Positions 7,739-16,146 of a stretch of 64,000 nucleotides of DNA are shown here, one piece after another. Every line of letters begins with the position of its first letter. Within the stretch, counting starts at the first letter, position 1. Both the position numbers and the translations under genes were made by a program. The notes under the pieces are model-generated. The model did no database searches. It was not told the DNA's origin and saw only the letters and a list, made by a program, of their open reading frames with translations. The stretch is from assembly GCA_963805305.1 (NCBI GenBank), contig CAWDTM010000003.1, forward strand, positions 558,001 to 622,000, given 5' to 3'. The DNA comes from CAVXEH01 sp963805305 (GTDB lineage Bacteria; Chloroflexota; Limnocylindria; QHBO01).

Positions 7739-9073
7739 ATGGACGCCGCCCGGCGGGCCGAACCCGCGCCGACCCCACTCGACCCTTCGGACCCACGTTT
7801 CCGCCCGCCTCCGCAGCCGGTCTCCTACACGCCCGACCCGCGGAGCACACTTCCCGACGGAGCCGATGTCGCGGTCGTCGGCGCGGGATTCGTGGGCGCC
7901 TTCGCCGCGTACCACCTGGCTCGGGCGGGTCTGCGACCCCTGGTCATCGAGGCCAACACACCCGCGTCGGGAGCCAGCGGACGGCTCTGCGGACTCGCCC
8001 TGGCCGGGGTCGGAGGGCACTTCTCGCGGGTCACCCGCCTGGTGCGCGAGGCAGGCGGACGCTCGATCCTTGAGTACACCCGTCGCTCGCTCGACATCCT
8101 CGAAGCGTTCGATTCAGAGATCCCCGACGGCATCGAGTGGGAGCGGTGCGGCTCGCTCGACCTGCTCACCAGCCCCGACGAGGAGGAGCACGGCCGCGCC
8201 CTGGCGCAGGAGCAGGCCGCCGAGGGCCTGGCCGTGGAGGTGATCGACCCGGCGGCGGCCACGGCCCTGGTTCCCGCCCTCGACCCGGCGACGGTGCATG
8301 CCGCGAAATGGACACCCGCCGACGGCCAGCTCAACCCCTTCAAGCTCGTCTACGGCCTCCTCGAGGCCGCCACGAGCATGGGCGCGCGGGTCGTCACCGG
8401 CGTCCGCGTGGAACGGATCGTCGCGCGCGGCGGTCGCGTGGCCGGCGTGGAGACCTCGCACGGCGCGGTCGCCGCGGGCGCGGTCCTCGTGGCGGCGAAC
8501 GCGTGGACGCCATCGCTCGTCCCGGCCATCGCGGCCAACCTCACGCCCATCCGCGAGCACGTGATGGTCACCGAGCGCCTGCCCCGCGTCCTGCTGCCGG
8601 GATTCGAGACGAACCTCTGCAACGAGTACTGGCGCCAGGAGCCCACCGGCGAAGTGCTCATCGGCGGGTATGCCATGGCAGACGAGGCGATGGGCATCGG
8701 CTCCTACTCGATGGCCACCCGACGTCGGATCCCACCCCTGCTCGCCGGTCTCCTCGGTCGGTTCCATCCGGCGCTGCGGGACGCCCGCGTCGTCCGGGCC
8801 TGGGCCGGCCTGCTGGACTTCGCCTCGCTCGAGATCCCCATGGCCGGTCCCATCCCGACCGCCGACGGCACGCCGCTCCCCGGTGGCTACCTGGTCTGCG
8901 GCCTCACCGGTCACGGCCTGCCGTACGCACCGATCCTGGGGCTGCTGCTCGCCGAACAGATCGCCGATGGCGCCGCCCACACGCTGCCGCTCGACCCGTT
9001 CGAGCCTGGCCGGTACGCGGGCGCCGGCCACGCTCCCAGCTGGACGGGCGCCTTCGCGGGGGGGCTCGGGTGA
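7739..9073 (+). CDS. FAD-dependent oxidoreductase, DAO (glycine/D-amino acid oxidase) family
   Basis: A 444-residue flavoenzyme. The dinucleotide-binding VVGAGFVGAFAAYHLARAG starts at about residue 46 and is followed by the Glu that binds the ribose (VIEA). The C-terminal GLTGHGLPYAPILG segment is the second FAD contact of the DAO family. About 40 Pro-rich residues precede the Rossmann fold, as in bacterial sarcosine or proline dehydrogenase-like members. It probably oxidises an amine or amino acid; the exact substrate cannot be read. Leaderless start. It converges with ecfT, with a 12-nt gap. Confidence 0.85.
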   Translation: MDAARRAEPAPTPLDPSDPRFRPPPQPVSYTPDPRSTLPDGADVAVVGAGFVGAFAAYHLARAGLRPLVIEANTPASGASGRLCGLALAGVGGHFSRVTRLVREAGGRSILEYTRRSLDILEAFDSEIPDGIEWERCGSLDLLTSPDEEEHGRALAQEQAAEGLAVEVIDPAAATALVPALDPATVHAAKWTPADGQLNPFKLVYGLLEAATSMGARVVTGVRVERIVARGGRVAGVETSHGAVAAGAVLVAANAWTPSLVPAIAANLTPIREHVMVTERLPRVLLPGFETNLCNEYWRQEPTGEVLIGGYAMADEAMGIGSYSMATRRRIPPLLAGLLGRFHPALRDARVVRAWAGLLDFASLEIPMAGPIPTADGTPLPGGYLVCGLTGHGLPYAPILGLLLAEQIADGAAHTLPLDPFEPGRYAGAGHAPSWTGAFAGGLG

Positions 9074-9085
9074 CGGCGCCGACTC

Positions 9086-9883
9086 TCAGCCGAAGAGGGG
9101 TCGGTAGGTCCCTGCCGCGAGGCTGATCGCGGTGGCCGCCGCGCCGACGATCAGCGCGGCCAGGAGCAGGAGCCAGTCGCGTCGGGCCATCCGCTGGGGC
9201 CTCGCGACGGTCCTGCCTCCCGCTCCTCCCAGCCCGCGTGCCTCCATGGCGACCGCGAGACGGGTCGCTCGCCGGATGGCGCCCACGAGGAGCGACATGA
9301 GCCGGCTCCCCTGGAGCCGCAGCCAGCCAATCGGGGAGCCGGCGGTCACGCCGCGCGCCCGCCGCGCCAGCCCCAACAGCTGCCACTCGTCCGCGAGGAG
9401 GGGCATCAGGCGCAGGGCGGCGAGGGCGCCGAGCGCGAACCGGGGGGACACGTGCAGCTCCTGAACCAGCCCATCGGCGAGGGCGGTGGGGTCGACCGAG
9501 GCGAGCGCCACGAGTCCCGCAGTGGCGATCCCCAGGATCCGGATCCCCAGCGCGGCACCGCTGGCCAGGCTCCCGGCATGGACCGCGACGGGTCCGATCT
9601 GCATGACGACCGCTCCCCTCGGCACCCCGAAGAGCGCATTGAGCAGACCGATGGCGACCGCCGCTGCGAGGAGCGGCCAGGCGCGCCGCAGCATCGTCGC
9701 GGCGGAGAGGCCGGTCAGCGGGACGGCGGCGACGACCGCAAGGAGGATCAGAATCGCCGTCACCCCGTCGACGGCCGCGAACCCGAAGCCCATGAGGATC
9801 GCCGCCGCGCCGATGCGCGCCAGCGGGTTCGTCCCGGCCAGGGGAGCACGCGGGTTCGGCACGATGGGCTCGAGCAGCCGCAT
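9086..9883 (-). CDS. ECF transporter transmembrane component (EcfT/YkoC type)
   Basis: A 265-residue membrane protein with about five hydrophobic helices. It carries the two Ala-Arg-Gly coupling motifs that dock on the ATPases (RRARGV and MEARGL, in the second half). It starts 2 nt after the stop of the double ATPase. With the ATPase, the YkoE-like S-component and thiamine pyrophosphokinase it forms a TPP-riboswitch-controlled operon, so the likely cargo is thiamine or a precursor such as hydroxymethylpyrimidine. By position it corresponds to YkoC of the Bacillus ykoFEDC system. Confidence 0.88.
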   Translation of the reverse strand: MRLLEPIVPNPRAPLAGTNPLARIGAAAILMGFGFAAVDGVTAILILLAVVAAVPLTGLSAATMLRRAWPLLAAAVAIGLLNALFGVPRGAVVMQIGPVAVHAGSLASGAALGIRILGIATAGLVALASVDPTALADGLVQELHVSPRFALGALAALRLMPLLADEWQLLGLARRARGVTAGSPIGWLRLQGSRLMSLLVGAIRRATRLAVAMEARGLGGAGGRTVARPQRMARRDWLLLLAALIVGAAATAISLAAGTYRPLFG

Positions 9884-9885
9884 CG

Positions 9886-11379
9886 TCAGGCTCCCGCCCC
9901 GGAACCGGCCGGACGGGCGTCGCGGAGACCTCCCCGGCCCAGGCGCAGCGTCCGGTCAGCGAGCGCCGAGACGAACTCCCGGTCGTGGGAGACGAAGCAA
10001 ACCGCCCGTCCCGCGTCCCGCAGGCCGGCCAGGAGGGTGAGGAGCTCCGCCCATGTGCGCCGATCCTGGCCGAAGGTGGGTTCGTCGAGGATCAGCGCGG
10101 CGGGCGCCGTCGCGAGCGCGGTGGCGACCGAGAGGCGCCGTTTCTCGCCGCCCGAGAGGGTGAAGGGGTTGGCTTCGGCCAGGTGATCCAGATGCAGCCG
10201 ATCGAGGAGGTCGGACACGCGCCGCTCCACCTCGTCCTCGGGGATCCCGATGCGCCGCGGTCCGAGCGCCAGCTCACTGCGGACGGTCCCGGCCAGGAAC
10301 TGGTGCTCCGGCTCCTGGAAGACGCTCCCGATGGCGCGCACCAGCCGGCGCGCGGACCACTCGGCGATCGGCTCGCGGCCATGCCCTGCCTCGAGCGCCT
10401 CGCCGGAGAGGACGAAGCCGCCCGACGGCCGGAGGAGACCCCCCAGGAGCAGCGCGAGCGTGGTCTTCCCCGCGCCATTCGGCCCGGTGATCGCCAGGGC
10501 CTCCGACGATCGGACCGAGAGCTCGACGGGCCCCACGGCGAGGCCGCGGGAGGCCGGGTACGAGAAGGCCGTGTCCTCGGCGAGGAGGAGCGTCTCCGGG
10601 TCCGGGCGCGCTCGTTCGGGCGGTGGCGGCACCCGGTGGCCGGGCACCCAGACCCCCGCCTCCGCCAGCTCCGACCCGTGGCGGCGAAAGACCTCGACGG
10701 GCGACCCGTCGGCCACGACCCCGCCACCAGCCTCGAGGACCACGGCCCGCTCGACGAGGGGCAGGGCTGCCTCGACGCGATGCTCGACGATGACGAGCGT
10801 GGCGGAGGCCCGCTCGGCGATCGCCCGCAGGACGTCGCTCAGCTGATCGGCGCCATCGGGGTCGAGGTTGGCGGTCGGCTCGTCGAGCAGCAGGAGCCCG
10901 GGGGCCAGCGCCAGCACGCCGGCCAGCGCCAGACGCTGCTTCTCGCCGCCGGAGAGCGCATTCGTCGACCGATCGCGCCCGTACGCGAAACCGACGGCGG
11001 CAAGCGCTGCATCGACCCGCGGCCAGATGGCATCGGTCGGTACCCGCCGATTTTCGAGGCCGAAGGCGACGTCGTCTCCGGCGCGGCCCATGACCAGCTG
11101 GGTGTCAGGATCCTGGAAGACGAGGCCGACGCGGTCGCGCACCCGCGCCGGCGGGATCCCGTCGAGCCGCAAGGTGCCTTCCTGCGCGGCACCGCCGCTC
11201 GCGTCCAGCAGACCGGCAAGCCCCAGGAGCAGGGTCGACTTGCCGGCGCCGGACGGCCCGAGCAGCAGCACCCGCTCGCCGGCCTCGATGCGCAGGTCGA
11301 CGCCGCGCAGGGCCCAGGACCGGCGCCCCGCGTGTCGCCAGCCCCAGTCCCGGGCCTCGATGGCGACCGGCGTACTCAT
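9886..11379 (-). CDS. Fused double ECF ATPase (EcfA1-EcfA2, YkoD-like)
   Basis: A 497-residue protein with two complete ABC ATPase domains. The first half has Walker A GPSGAGKS, signature LSGGEKQRLALAG and Walker B LLLLDEPTANLD. The second has GPNGAGKT, LSGGEKRRLSVA and ALILDEPTFGQD. It powers vitamin uptake through EcfT and the S-component. The ATG at 11379 (MSTPVAIEARDWGWR) was chosen because homology starts there; a longer upstream frame only reads through the 64-nt gap behind ykoE. Both nucleotide sites look intact. Confidence 0.92.
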   Translation of the reverse strand: MSTPVAIEARDWGWRHAGRRSWALRGVDLRIEAGERVLLLGPSGAGKSTLLLGLAGLLDASGGAAQEGTLRLDGIPPARVRDRVGLVFQDPDTQLVMGRAGDDVAFGLENRRVPTDAIWPRVDAALAAVGFAYGRDRSTNALSGGEKQRLALAGVLALAPGLLLLDEPTANLDPDGADQLSDVLRAIAERASATLVIVEHRVEAALPLVERAVVLEAGGGVVADGSPVEVFRRHGSELAEAGVWVPGHRVPPPPERARPDPETLLLAEDTAFSYPASRGLAVGPVELSVRSSEALAITGPNGAGKTTLALLLGGLLRPSGGFVLSGEALEAGHGREPIAEWSARRLVRAIGSVFQEPEHQFLAGTVRSELALGPRRIGIPEDEVERRVSDLLDRLHLDHLAEANPFTLSGGEKRRLSVATALATAPAALILDEPTFGQDRRTWAELLTLLAGLRDAGRAVCFVSHDREFVSALADRTLRLGRGGLRDARPAGSGAGA

Positions 11380-11443
11380 GACGGGGAGGGTAGCCTCACC
11401 AGCCAGGGCAAGAACCGTAGCGCAAGCGTCCGCTCGCCCAGGC

Positions 11444-12028
11444 TCAGACGGGCCGCTGGGATCGCCCCGACGTGAATGTCGACAGGACACCGGTCTGCGC
11501 AAGAGCCCGCACCAGATACCAGCCACCGACGCCCGAAATGACCGCGGCGCTGAAGGCGACGATCGCGACATACGCGAGCTGCCATTCGGCGGCCCAGTCG
11601 GCGTAGTAGAAGCCCAGGTCGAGCAGCGCTCCGGCCAGCCCCGCCCCCGCACCTGCAAGCACCGTCACGGGAAGACTCCAGCCGCGGTAGAGCAGGAATG
11701 CGAAGATCAGCTCGGATCCAGCGCCCTGCACGAGTCCGTACACCACGGTCCCCAGGCCCCAGGGCGACCCGGCGGCCATCTCGACCACAGCGGCGAGCGT
11801 CTCCGCAAAGATGGCCGCGCCCGGTCGGCGCACCACGAGAGGCGCCACGACCGCTGGAAGCATCCAGACTCCGTAGATGATGCCGCGGGCTGGCGGGAAT
11901 CCCCAGCTCGATGCCTCCCAGACCACATTCCACACCTGGAAGACCACCCCGAAGACGACACCGATGACGGCGACCGTCACGATGTCCACCAGGCGCCACC
12001 CACCGACCGGTCGTTCACTCTCCGTCAT
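11444..12028 (-). CDS. YkoE-like thiamine/precursor S-component of an ECF transporter
   Basis: A 194-residue integral membrane protein with about five to six helices. It matches the YkoE type of substrate-specificity component: WRLVDIVTVAVIGVVFG at the start, then WGFPPARGIIYGVW and GSPWGLGTVVYGLVQG. Its ATG overlaps the stop of thiamine pyrophosphokinase (ATGA). Position under a TPP riboswitch and beside ECF ATPase/EcfT genes supports thiamine or hydroxymethylpyrimidine uptake. No YkoF-like soluble binding protein is present in the cluster. Confidence 0.85.
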   Translation of the reverse strand: MTESERPVGGWRLVDIVTVAVIGVVFGVVFQVWNVVWEASSWGFPPARGIIYGVWMLPAVVAPLVVRRPGAAIFAETLAAVVEMAAGSPWGLGTVVYGLVQGAGSELIFAFLLYRGWSLPVTVLAGAGAGLAGALLDLGFYYADWAAEWQLAYVAIVAFSAAVISGVGGWYLVRALAQTGVLSTFTSGRSQRPV

Positions 12029-12681
12029 CGTTCTCCTCCGTCAGTTCTCGCGATCTCGATCACCAGGAGCGTCCCGGCGGCGACCCGGACGACCGCTGTG
12101 GTGGCCATGACCTCATTCGAGAGTCCGCGCGAGCGACCCATTCGCAGCGTCTCGCCACCGAGCGGGTAGCGCAGCCCCTGGGTCGTCACCCCCGCCGCGT
12201 CGCCGCCGATCGGGAGCAGGGTCACGGTTCCGCCGACCCCGGCGGTCAGGTTGAGGGAGGCGGGCCCACGCACCACACAAAGGCTGGTCGCTCCCCGCAC
12301 GACACGGATCGCCCCGCCTGGCAGCTCGCCATCGGCGAGGAGGAGAAGGTTCGCGAGCTCGTGGTCGAGCCGCTCCCCGCCCAGCGCGCCCACCAGGACG
12401 ATCTCCGTCGCGCCCCGCTGCAGCGCCTCGTCGATGGCGAGCTCGGTGTCCGACGCATCCTTCTCGCGCGGATGCCGCACGACGGCGGTACCCCCGGCCG
12501 CGAGCTGCCCGACGAGCGCCGGCTCCACGGAGTCGAGGTCACCGACGAGCACGTCCGGGGCGCGGCCCAACCCGTCGAGCCAGCCGGCCCCGCCGTCGGC
12601 CGCGATGACCAGGTCCGCGGCCGCCACGACCCGCTCGTCGGAGGGGTCAGGCACCCCATCGGCCACCACCACGGCTCGCAT
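12025..12681 (-). CDS. thiN: Thiamine pyrophosphokinase
   Basis: A 218-residue cytosolic enzyme making thiamine diphosphate from thiamine and ATP. Recognisable motifs: IAADGGAGWL, LVGDLDSVEP (metal binding), EKDASDTELAI and GALGGERLDHELANLLLL; the C-terminal beta-sandwich contains GLRYPLGGETL and SNEV. The ATG at 12681 (MRAVVVADG) is preceded by ggag with 4-nt spacing. A longer in-frame start would overlap the riboswitch and is not credible. It leads the operon thiN-ykoE-ecfA-ecfT, so uptake is coupled to intracellular trapping by pyrophosphorylation. Confidence 0.93.
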   Translation of the reverse strand: MRAVVVADGVPDPSDERVVAAADLVIAADGGAGWLDGLGRAPDVLVGDLDSVEPALVGQLAAGGTAVVRHPREKDASDTELAIDEALQRGATEIVLVGALGGERLDHELANLLLLADGELPGGAIRVVRGATSLCVVRGPASLNLTAGVGGTVTLLPIGGDAAGVTTQGLRYPLGGETLRMGRSRGLSNEVMATTAVVRVAAGTLLVIEIARTDGGER

Positions 12682-12760
12682 GCCGCTCCGTCGCTCCCTT
12701 CCATCGTCACCGTGCCGCCGGAACGGCAACGGCATCCATCGGCTCGGAAGAACGACGAAC

Positions 12761-12783
12761 GGCGCACCCATGGTGGATGCGCC
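12761..12783 (-). terminator. Hairpin in the TPP riboswitch leader (expression platform candidate)
   Basis: A 9-bp stem (ggcgcatcc / gggtgcgcc) with a 5-nt loop between the aptamer and thiN, followed on the minus strand by gttcgtcgttcttcc. This is a plausible intrinsic terminator for ligand-dependent attenuation, though the U-tract is interrupted. Confidence 0.5.
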
Positions 12784-12797
12784 GCGAAGGTGAACAC

Positions 12798-12885
12798 CGA
12801 CTCCCTGCGCTGGCATGATCCAGATCAGGTTCGAGGGTCTGCGGTTGCCCGCACTCTCAGCGCTTCGCGCGCTCCCCTGTCGCTC
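12798..12885 (-). promoter_or_regulatory. TPP (THI-box) riboswitch
   Basis: The minus strand shows the conserved aptamer parts in order: the 5' P1 strand with aggggagcg, cgctgagagtg (the CUGAGA pyrimidine-sensing loop), accctcgaacctgatctgg and atgccagcgcaggga. It controls thiN-ykoE-ecfA-ecfT, and high thiamine diphosphate should switch the operon off. A TAGGCT -10 candidate at 12903-12908 places the transcript start just before P1. Confidence 0.95.
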
Positions 12886-12902
12886 TTGAGCTGTCGGTCA
12901 TG

Positions 12903-12908
12903 AGCCTA
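12903..12908 (-). promoter_or_regulatory. Putative -10 of the thiamine operon
   Basis: TAGGCT on the minus strand, about 18 nt before the TPP aptamer begins, consistent with a transcript starting near 12896. Confidence 0.4.
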
Positions 12909-12930
12909 GCACGCATGCGATGATCCGGCC

Positions 12931-13446
12931 ATGAGCGATCCAGATCTGAACGCCGATTCCTCTGCCGATCACCGCAACGTCGACCGGGTCACGCGGGCGG
13001 CCGCAGATCGAGGCCTCACGATCCGGGTCCAGCGCTTCCCGGCCGGCACGCGGACCGCGCTGGACGCGGCGCGCGCCGTTGGCTGCGACGTGGCCCAGAT
13101 CGTGAAGTCCCTTGTCTTCATGGCGGACGGGCAGGTCGTGATCGCGCTGGTTTCCGGGGCGGATCGCCTCGACACCGGGCGGCTCGCCGGGGTGCTCTCG
13201 GCGAGCACGGTACGGCGCGCGAACGCAGACGAGGCGCGGGAGGCGACGGGGTTCGCCATCGGCGGCATCCCGCCTCTCGGTCACGAAACGCAGGTGCCGG
13301 TGGTCATCGACGAGCATCTCCTCGAGCACGGCACCGTGTGGGCGGCGGCCGGGCTCCCGGACGCCGTCTTCGCCGTCAGCCCCTCGGCCCTGGCCGACGC
13401 TGCCAGCGCCCGCGTCGCGGCCGTCGCCGCCGATCGCGAGGACTGA
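12931..13446 (+). CDS. YbaK/EbsC-family aminoacyl-tRNA deacylase
   Basis: A 171-residue single-domain trans-editing factor. Family motifs are visible: QIVKSLVFMADG with the essential Lys near residue 60, SGADRLD, and TGFAIGGIPPLGH near residue 110. YbaK-type proteins hydrolyse mischarged tRNA (e.g. Cys-tRNA-Pro) or act in homologous editing roles; which tRNA is handled here cannot be read. It is divergent from the thiamine operon and converges on a lipoprotein gene. Confidence 0.88.
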   Translation: MSDPDLNADSSADHRNVDRVTRAAADRGLTIRVQRFPAGTRTALDAARAVGCDVAQIVKSLVFMADGQVVIALVSGADRLDTGRLAGVLSASTVRRANADEAREATGFAIGGIPPLGHETQVPVVIDEHLLEHGTVWAAAGLPDAVFAVSPSALADAASARVAAVAADRED

Positions 13447-13455
13447 GCTCCGCTC

Positions 13456-13953
13456 TCACGGCCTGTCATTCTGGACCGTGACGAGCGTCCCGCCCTCGCG
13501 GTGCTCGAGGAGCACCTGCCAGATGGTCCCGTCACCGATCTCGAACCGGATCAGGGCTGCCTGGTCGGACGGGTAGCCGCCGACGACCCGAAACCCGGCT
13601 GCGGGCAGCACCCCGAGGAACGCGTCGTACGGTCCGGACCCCTCCGTCGCGAGCATCCATCGCGCGATCACCGACCGGTCATCGCCCGGCAGGGGAAGCG
13701 GGACGGCGCCGGGGAGGACCGGGAAGCCGGCCGGCAGTGACGGCCGGTCGGCTTCCTTCGAGGGTGCAGCCCCCGGGGTCTGCGTCGCCATCGCGCTGGC
13801 GACGGGCGTACCGCTCGCCGGAACGGTCACCTGGAGGCTCGAGCTTCCCTGGGCGGCGCAGGCGGACAGGCTCACCGCCACGACGGCGTGGATGACCATC
13901 GATCTTCCGGCGACGCCCCGCCGGTGGGTCGGCCGCATGCACCGGGCTGACAT
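13456..13953 (-). CDS. Predicted lipoprotein of unknown function
   Basis: 165 residues from an ATG with a very strong Shine-Dalgarno (aaaggaggaggg). An N-terminal Arg-rich segment and hydrophobic stretch end in a lipobox (SLSAC), so it should be exported and lipidated. A Ser/Thr/Pro-rich linker follows. The C-terminal ~90 residues (LPLPGDDRSVIARWML, then GPYDAFLGVLPAAGFRV and IWQVLLEH) form a compact mixed alpha/beta domain that I do not recognise. It is last in the operon with an M23 peptidase and a beta-propeller protein. Confidence 0.7.
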   Translation of the reverse strand: MSARCMRPTHRRGVAGRSMVIHAVVAVSLSACAAQGSSSLQVTVPASGTPVASAMATQTPGAAPSKEADRPSLPAGFPVLPGAVPLPLPGDDRSVIARWMLATEGSGPYDAFLGVLPAAGFRVVGGYPSDQAALIRFEIGDGTIWQVLLEHREGGTLVTVQNDRP

Positions 13954-13964
13954 CCCTCCTCCTT

Positions 13965-14948
13965 TCACTCCGTCTGGTTGGTCTTCACGTAGATGGGGAC
14001 GTAGAACGAGCCGAGGCGCGACCAGTCGAACCAGCGGAGGCTGTTCGCGAAGACGTTGAATGCCTCCGTGTAGCTCCCCGGCGGCTTTGTGGCGTGCAGC
14101 CCGAACGTGAATCGGCCCACGCCGTCGGGCGGCACCGATACCTGGTCGAGCACGGTCGGCACCCAGTTGTACGGCCAGTCGGCGGCGGCGAAGCCGCTCA
14201 CGCGCCCGGCGGGGTTCCAGGTGCCCAGCATGATCCGGCCCCTGGCGACGTTGCTTCGCCATGTCCGGCCCCCGCGGTTCACGAACTCGACCCAATGCGT
14301 GATCGTCGTGTACCGCCGGATCACCTCCGTCCCCGCGTTCGACTCCCTCCGGTACGAGGCCAGGAACGGGACGCGCCCGGGGCTGGTGGTGAAGAGGTGC
14401 GCGTAGATGGGGTCCACCGGCGACCAGCGACCGCCCGACACTGCCTGCATCTCCCAGTGCAGGTGCGCCCCGTAGCATTGCCCGCTGCAGCCCGAGTCCG
14501 CGATCCACTGGCCCGCGGAGACGGACTGGCCCACGGAGACGCGGACGCCGTGGTAGGCGAGGTGGTAGTAGAGCGTCCGCCGCCCATCGGCATGGGCGAG
14601 CAGCACGAAGTTGCCGTACGTGCCGAACTGCTGGGTGCCGTACCCCTCGAAGAGATCCACGACGGTGCCGTCGCGTGCCGCGGCGACCGGGCTGCCCAGG
14701 GACATGGGGTAGTCCATGCCGGTATGCCCGTCGTACGCCCGACCGTAATGGAGGTTGCAATCGCGCCACAGCGTGTTCGCCCAGTCGCGCTGGTAGCAGC
14801 GGCGCGCGTCGCGATCGACGCCGTAGCTGAGCGAGACCGAGGGGTCGTAGAAGGGCAGGGTGTAGTCGTCCGCACCGCGCACGACCGATGTCGAGCCGAT
14901 GGCTGCCGCGCCGGCGAGCAGAAGGCCCATCAGAGCGTGCCGGATCAT
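13965..14948 (-). CDS. Secreted M23 metallopeptidase with C-terminal N_BRCA1-type Ig domain
   Basis: A 327-residue exported protein. After a signal peptide comes a LytM-type M23 domain with the zinc-site pieces GHTGMDYPM and HLHWEM and the glycine-rich SPVAAARDGTVV. Such enzymes cut peptidoglycan peptide bridges. Residues ~225-320 (FVNRGGRTWRS, then LGTWNPAG and PPGSYTEAFNV) match the N_BRCA1 (next-to-BRCA1) Ig-like domain that decorates many Chloroflexota and Actinobacteria secreted enzymes. Its ATG overlaps the stop of the upstream beta-propeller gene, and the lipoprotein gene follows after 11 nt. Confidence 0.85.
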   Translation of the reverse strand: MIRHALMGLLLAGAAAIGSTSVVRGADDYTLPFYDPSVSLSYGVDRDARRCYQRDWANTLWRDCNLHYGRAYDGHTGMDYPMSLGSPVAAARDGTVVDLFEGYGTQQFGTYGNFVLLAHADGRRTLYYHLAYHGVRVSVGQSVSAGQWIADSGCSGQCYGAHLHWEMQAVSGGRWSPVDPIYAHLFTTSPGRVPFLASYRRESNAGTEVIRRYTTITHWVEFVNRGGRTWRSNVARGRIMLGTWNPAGRVSGFAAADWPYNWVPTVLDQVSVPPDGVGRFTFGLHATKPPGSYTEAFNVFANSLRWFDWSRLGSFYVPIYVKTNQTE

Positions 14949-16021
14949 GCTCCGCACCCCCCTTCGCAGGCGACCCATGCGGCGAACGGCGACGCCACGC
15001 GGTCGATGACTCGCCCGGCGAAGTCGACCACGACCGTCGAGCCACCCTGCAGCACGGCGACCGCACTGCCATCGGGTGCGATCCGCGGGAGCTCGCCGGC
15101 GGCGATTCGCTTCGGCGGCCCGTCGCCCGTGCGTCCCAGGTAGGCTCCATCGCCGGCAAGGGCATAGGCGACCGCGGAACCGTCATCGCTGATCGACACA
15201 TCCACCGCGCCGGGATCGAGCGTCATGAGCTCCGCCGATCCACCACCGGCGACCCGATAGAGGCCGACGCCCCCGCCAAATCGATGGGCAGCCACGGCGA
15301 TCGACCCGTCGGCGAGCTCGCGCGTCGCGAACACGAGGAGCGACTCCGCGGCTCCCGTGACGGGCACCGCCCGCCAGCTGCCGGGATCCACGCGGACGAG
15401 GCTCGACGCATACGGCGCCTCCATCGACGACAGCGAAGAAAGGAGGAGCTCTCCGGAGGCACCGAACGTGACCGACCCGCCGAAGGGGCCGTTCGCGACC
15501 GGCTCCGCGGACCCCGCCGCGGGGTCCACCCGCCACAGGGCGCCCGTGGCGTCGATGACCGCGAGCCACGCGCCGCCGGGCGCGAATGCCGCTCCGGCGA
15601 CGCCGGGAAGCGCGACGTGGACCTGGCTGCCGTCGGGCTCGACGACCGTGAGCCCGGAAGCCGGGTCGCCGAGACCATCGGCGATGGCCACCGACCCATC
15701 CGGGGCATGGGCGAGGAGCCGCAGCGCTTCACGACGCTGCGCGTCGTCTCCGACGGACGCGACGGATGCGCCGCCCGGTGCCGCGCGCGGGCCGGGCGGG
15801 ATCCGGACCTCGAGCAGTACCTGGCCGGCAAGCCGATGCCGCGCAACCTCGACGGCGAGCCCTGCGCGGCTCGCCGCATCAGCGGGCAGGACAGTGACCA
15901 GGGGCGGTTGCTGCGCCGTGGCGGACGAAGCAAGGCCGAGAGATATGGCGAGCGCGGCGACGAGCAGCGCGCCGGCAGGGCCCCGCGATCGACGCGGGGC
16001 GTGGCGATGTCTGACGGACAT
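14945..16021 (-). CDS. Secreted beta-propeller-like protein
   Basis: 358 residues from the ATG at 16021, which has ggagga 6 nt upstream. An Arg-rich signal peptide ends near ASSATA. The body is built of repeated blade-like units: segments such as LLAHAPDGSVAIADG, GAAFAPGGAWLAVIDATG, VTFGASGELLLSS, VSISDDGSAVAY and LPRIAPDGSAVAVLQ recur every ~45 residues, as in WD40/TolB-like propellers. It probably binds a ligand at the cell surface. It is first of a three-gene operon with an M23 peptidase and a lipoprotein, so a role in wall remodelling is possible (inference). Confidence 0.7.
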   Translation of the reverse strand: MSVRHRHAPRRSRGPAGALLVAALAISLGLASSATAQQPPLVTVLPADAASRAGLAVEVARHRLAGQVLLEVRIPPGPRAAPGGASVASVGDDAQRREALRLLAHAPDGSVAIADGLGDPASGLTVVEPDGSQVHVALPGVAGAAFAPGGAWLAVIDATGALWRVDPAAGSAEPVANGPFGGSVTFGASGELLLSSLSSMEAPYASSLVRVDPGSWRAVPVTGAAESLLVFATRELADGSIAVAAHRFGGGVGLYRVAGGGSAELMTLDPGAVDVSISDDGSAVAYALAGDGAYLGRTGDGPPKRIAAGELPRIAPDGSAVAVLQGGSTVVVDFAGRVIDRVASPFAAWVACEGGCGA

Positions 16022-16146
16022 CGGGATCCTCCGTTCGGATGCGATGAATGACGACCCTCGACGGAGCACTGCGCGGCCTTGGTCACCTCCTGTTCGGCGT
16101 GGGCGCGCCGATCGAGCGGCGACGCTGGCCGAACCCTATCCGACGT

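Noticed and set aside
11380..11658. Upstream extension of the ECF ATPase
   Set aside because: The extra ~93 codons overlap ykoE on the same strand and do not resemble ATPases.
12682..12816. Upstream extension of thiN to 12816
   Set aside because: The added sequence translates the TPP aptamer; a start at 12681 has a ribosome site and matches the family.
13456..15201. Single 581-codon frame through the lipoprotein and part of the M23 gene
   Set aside because: Only the 165-codon C-terminal part from 13953, with a strong ribosome site, is a gene; the rest is a shadow of the M23 peptidase and propeller genes.
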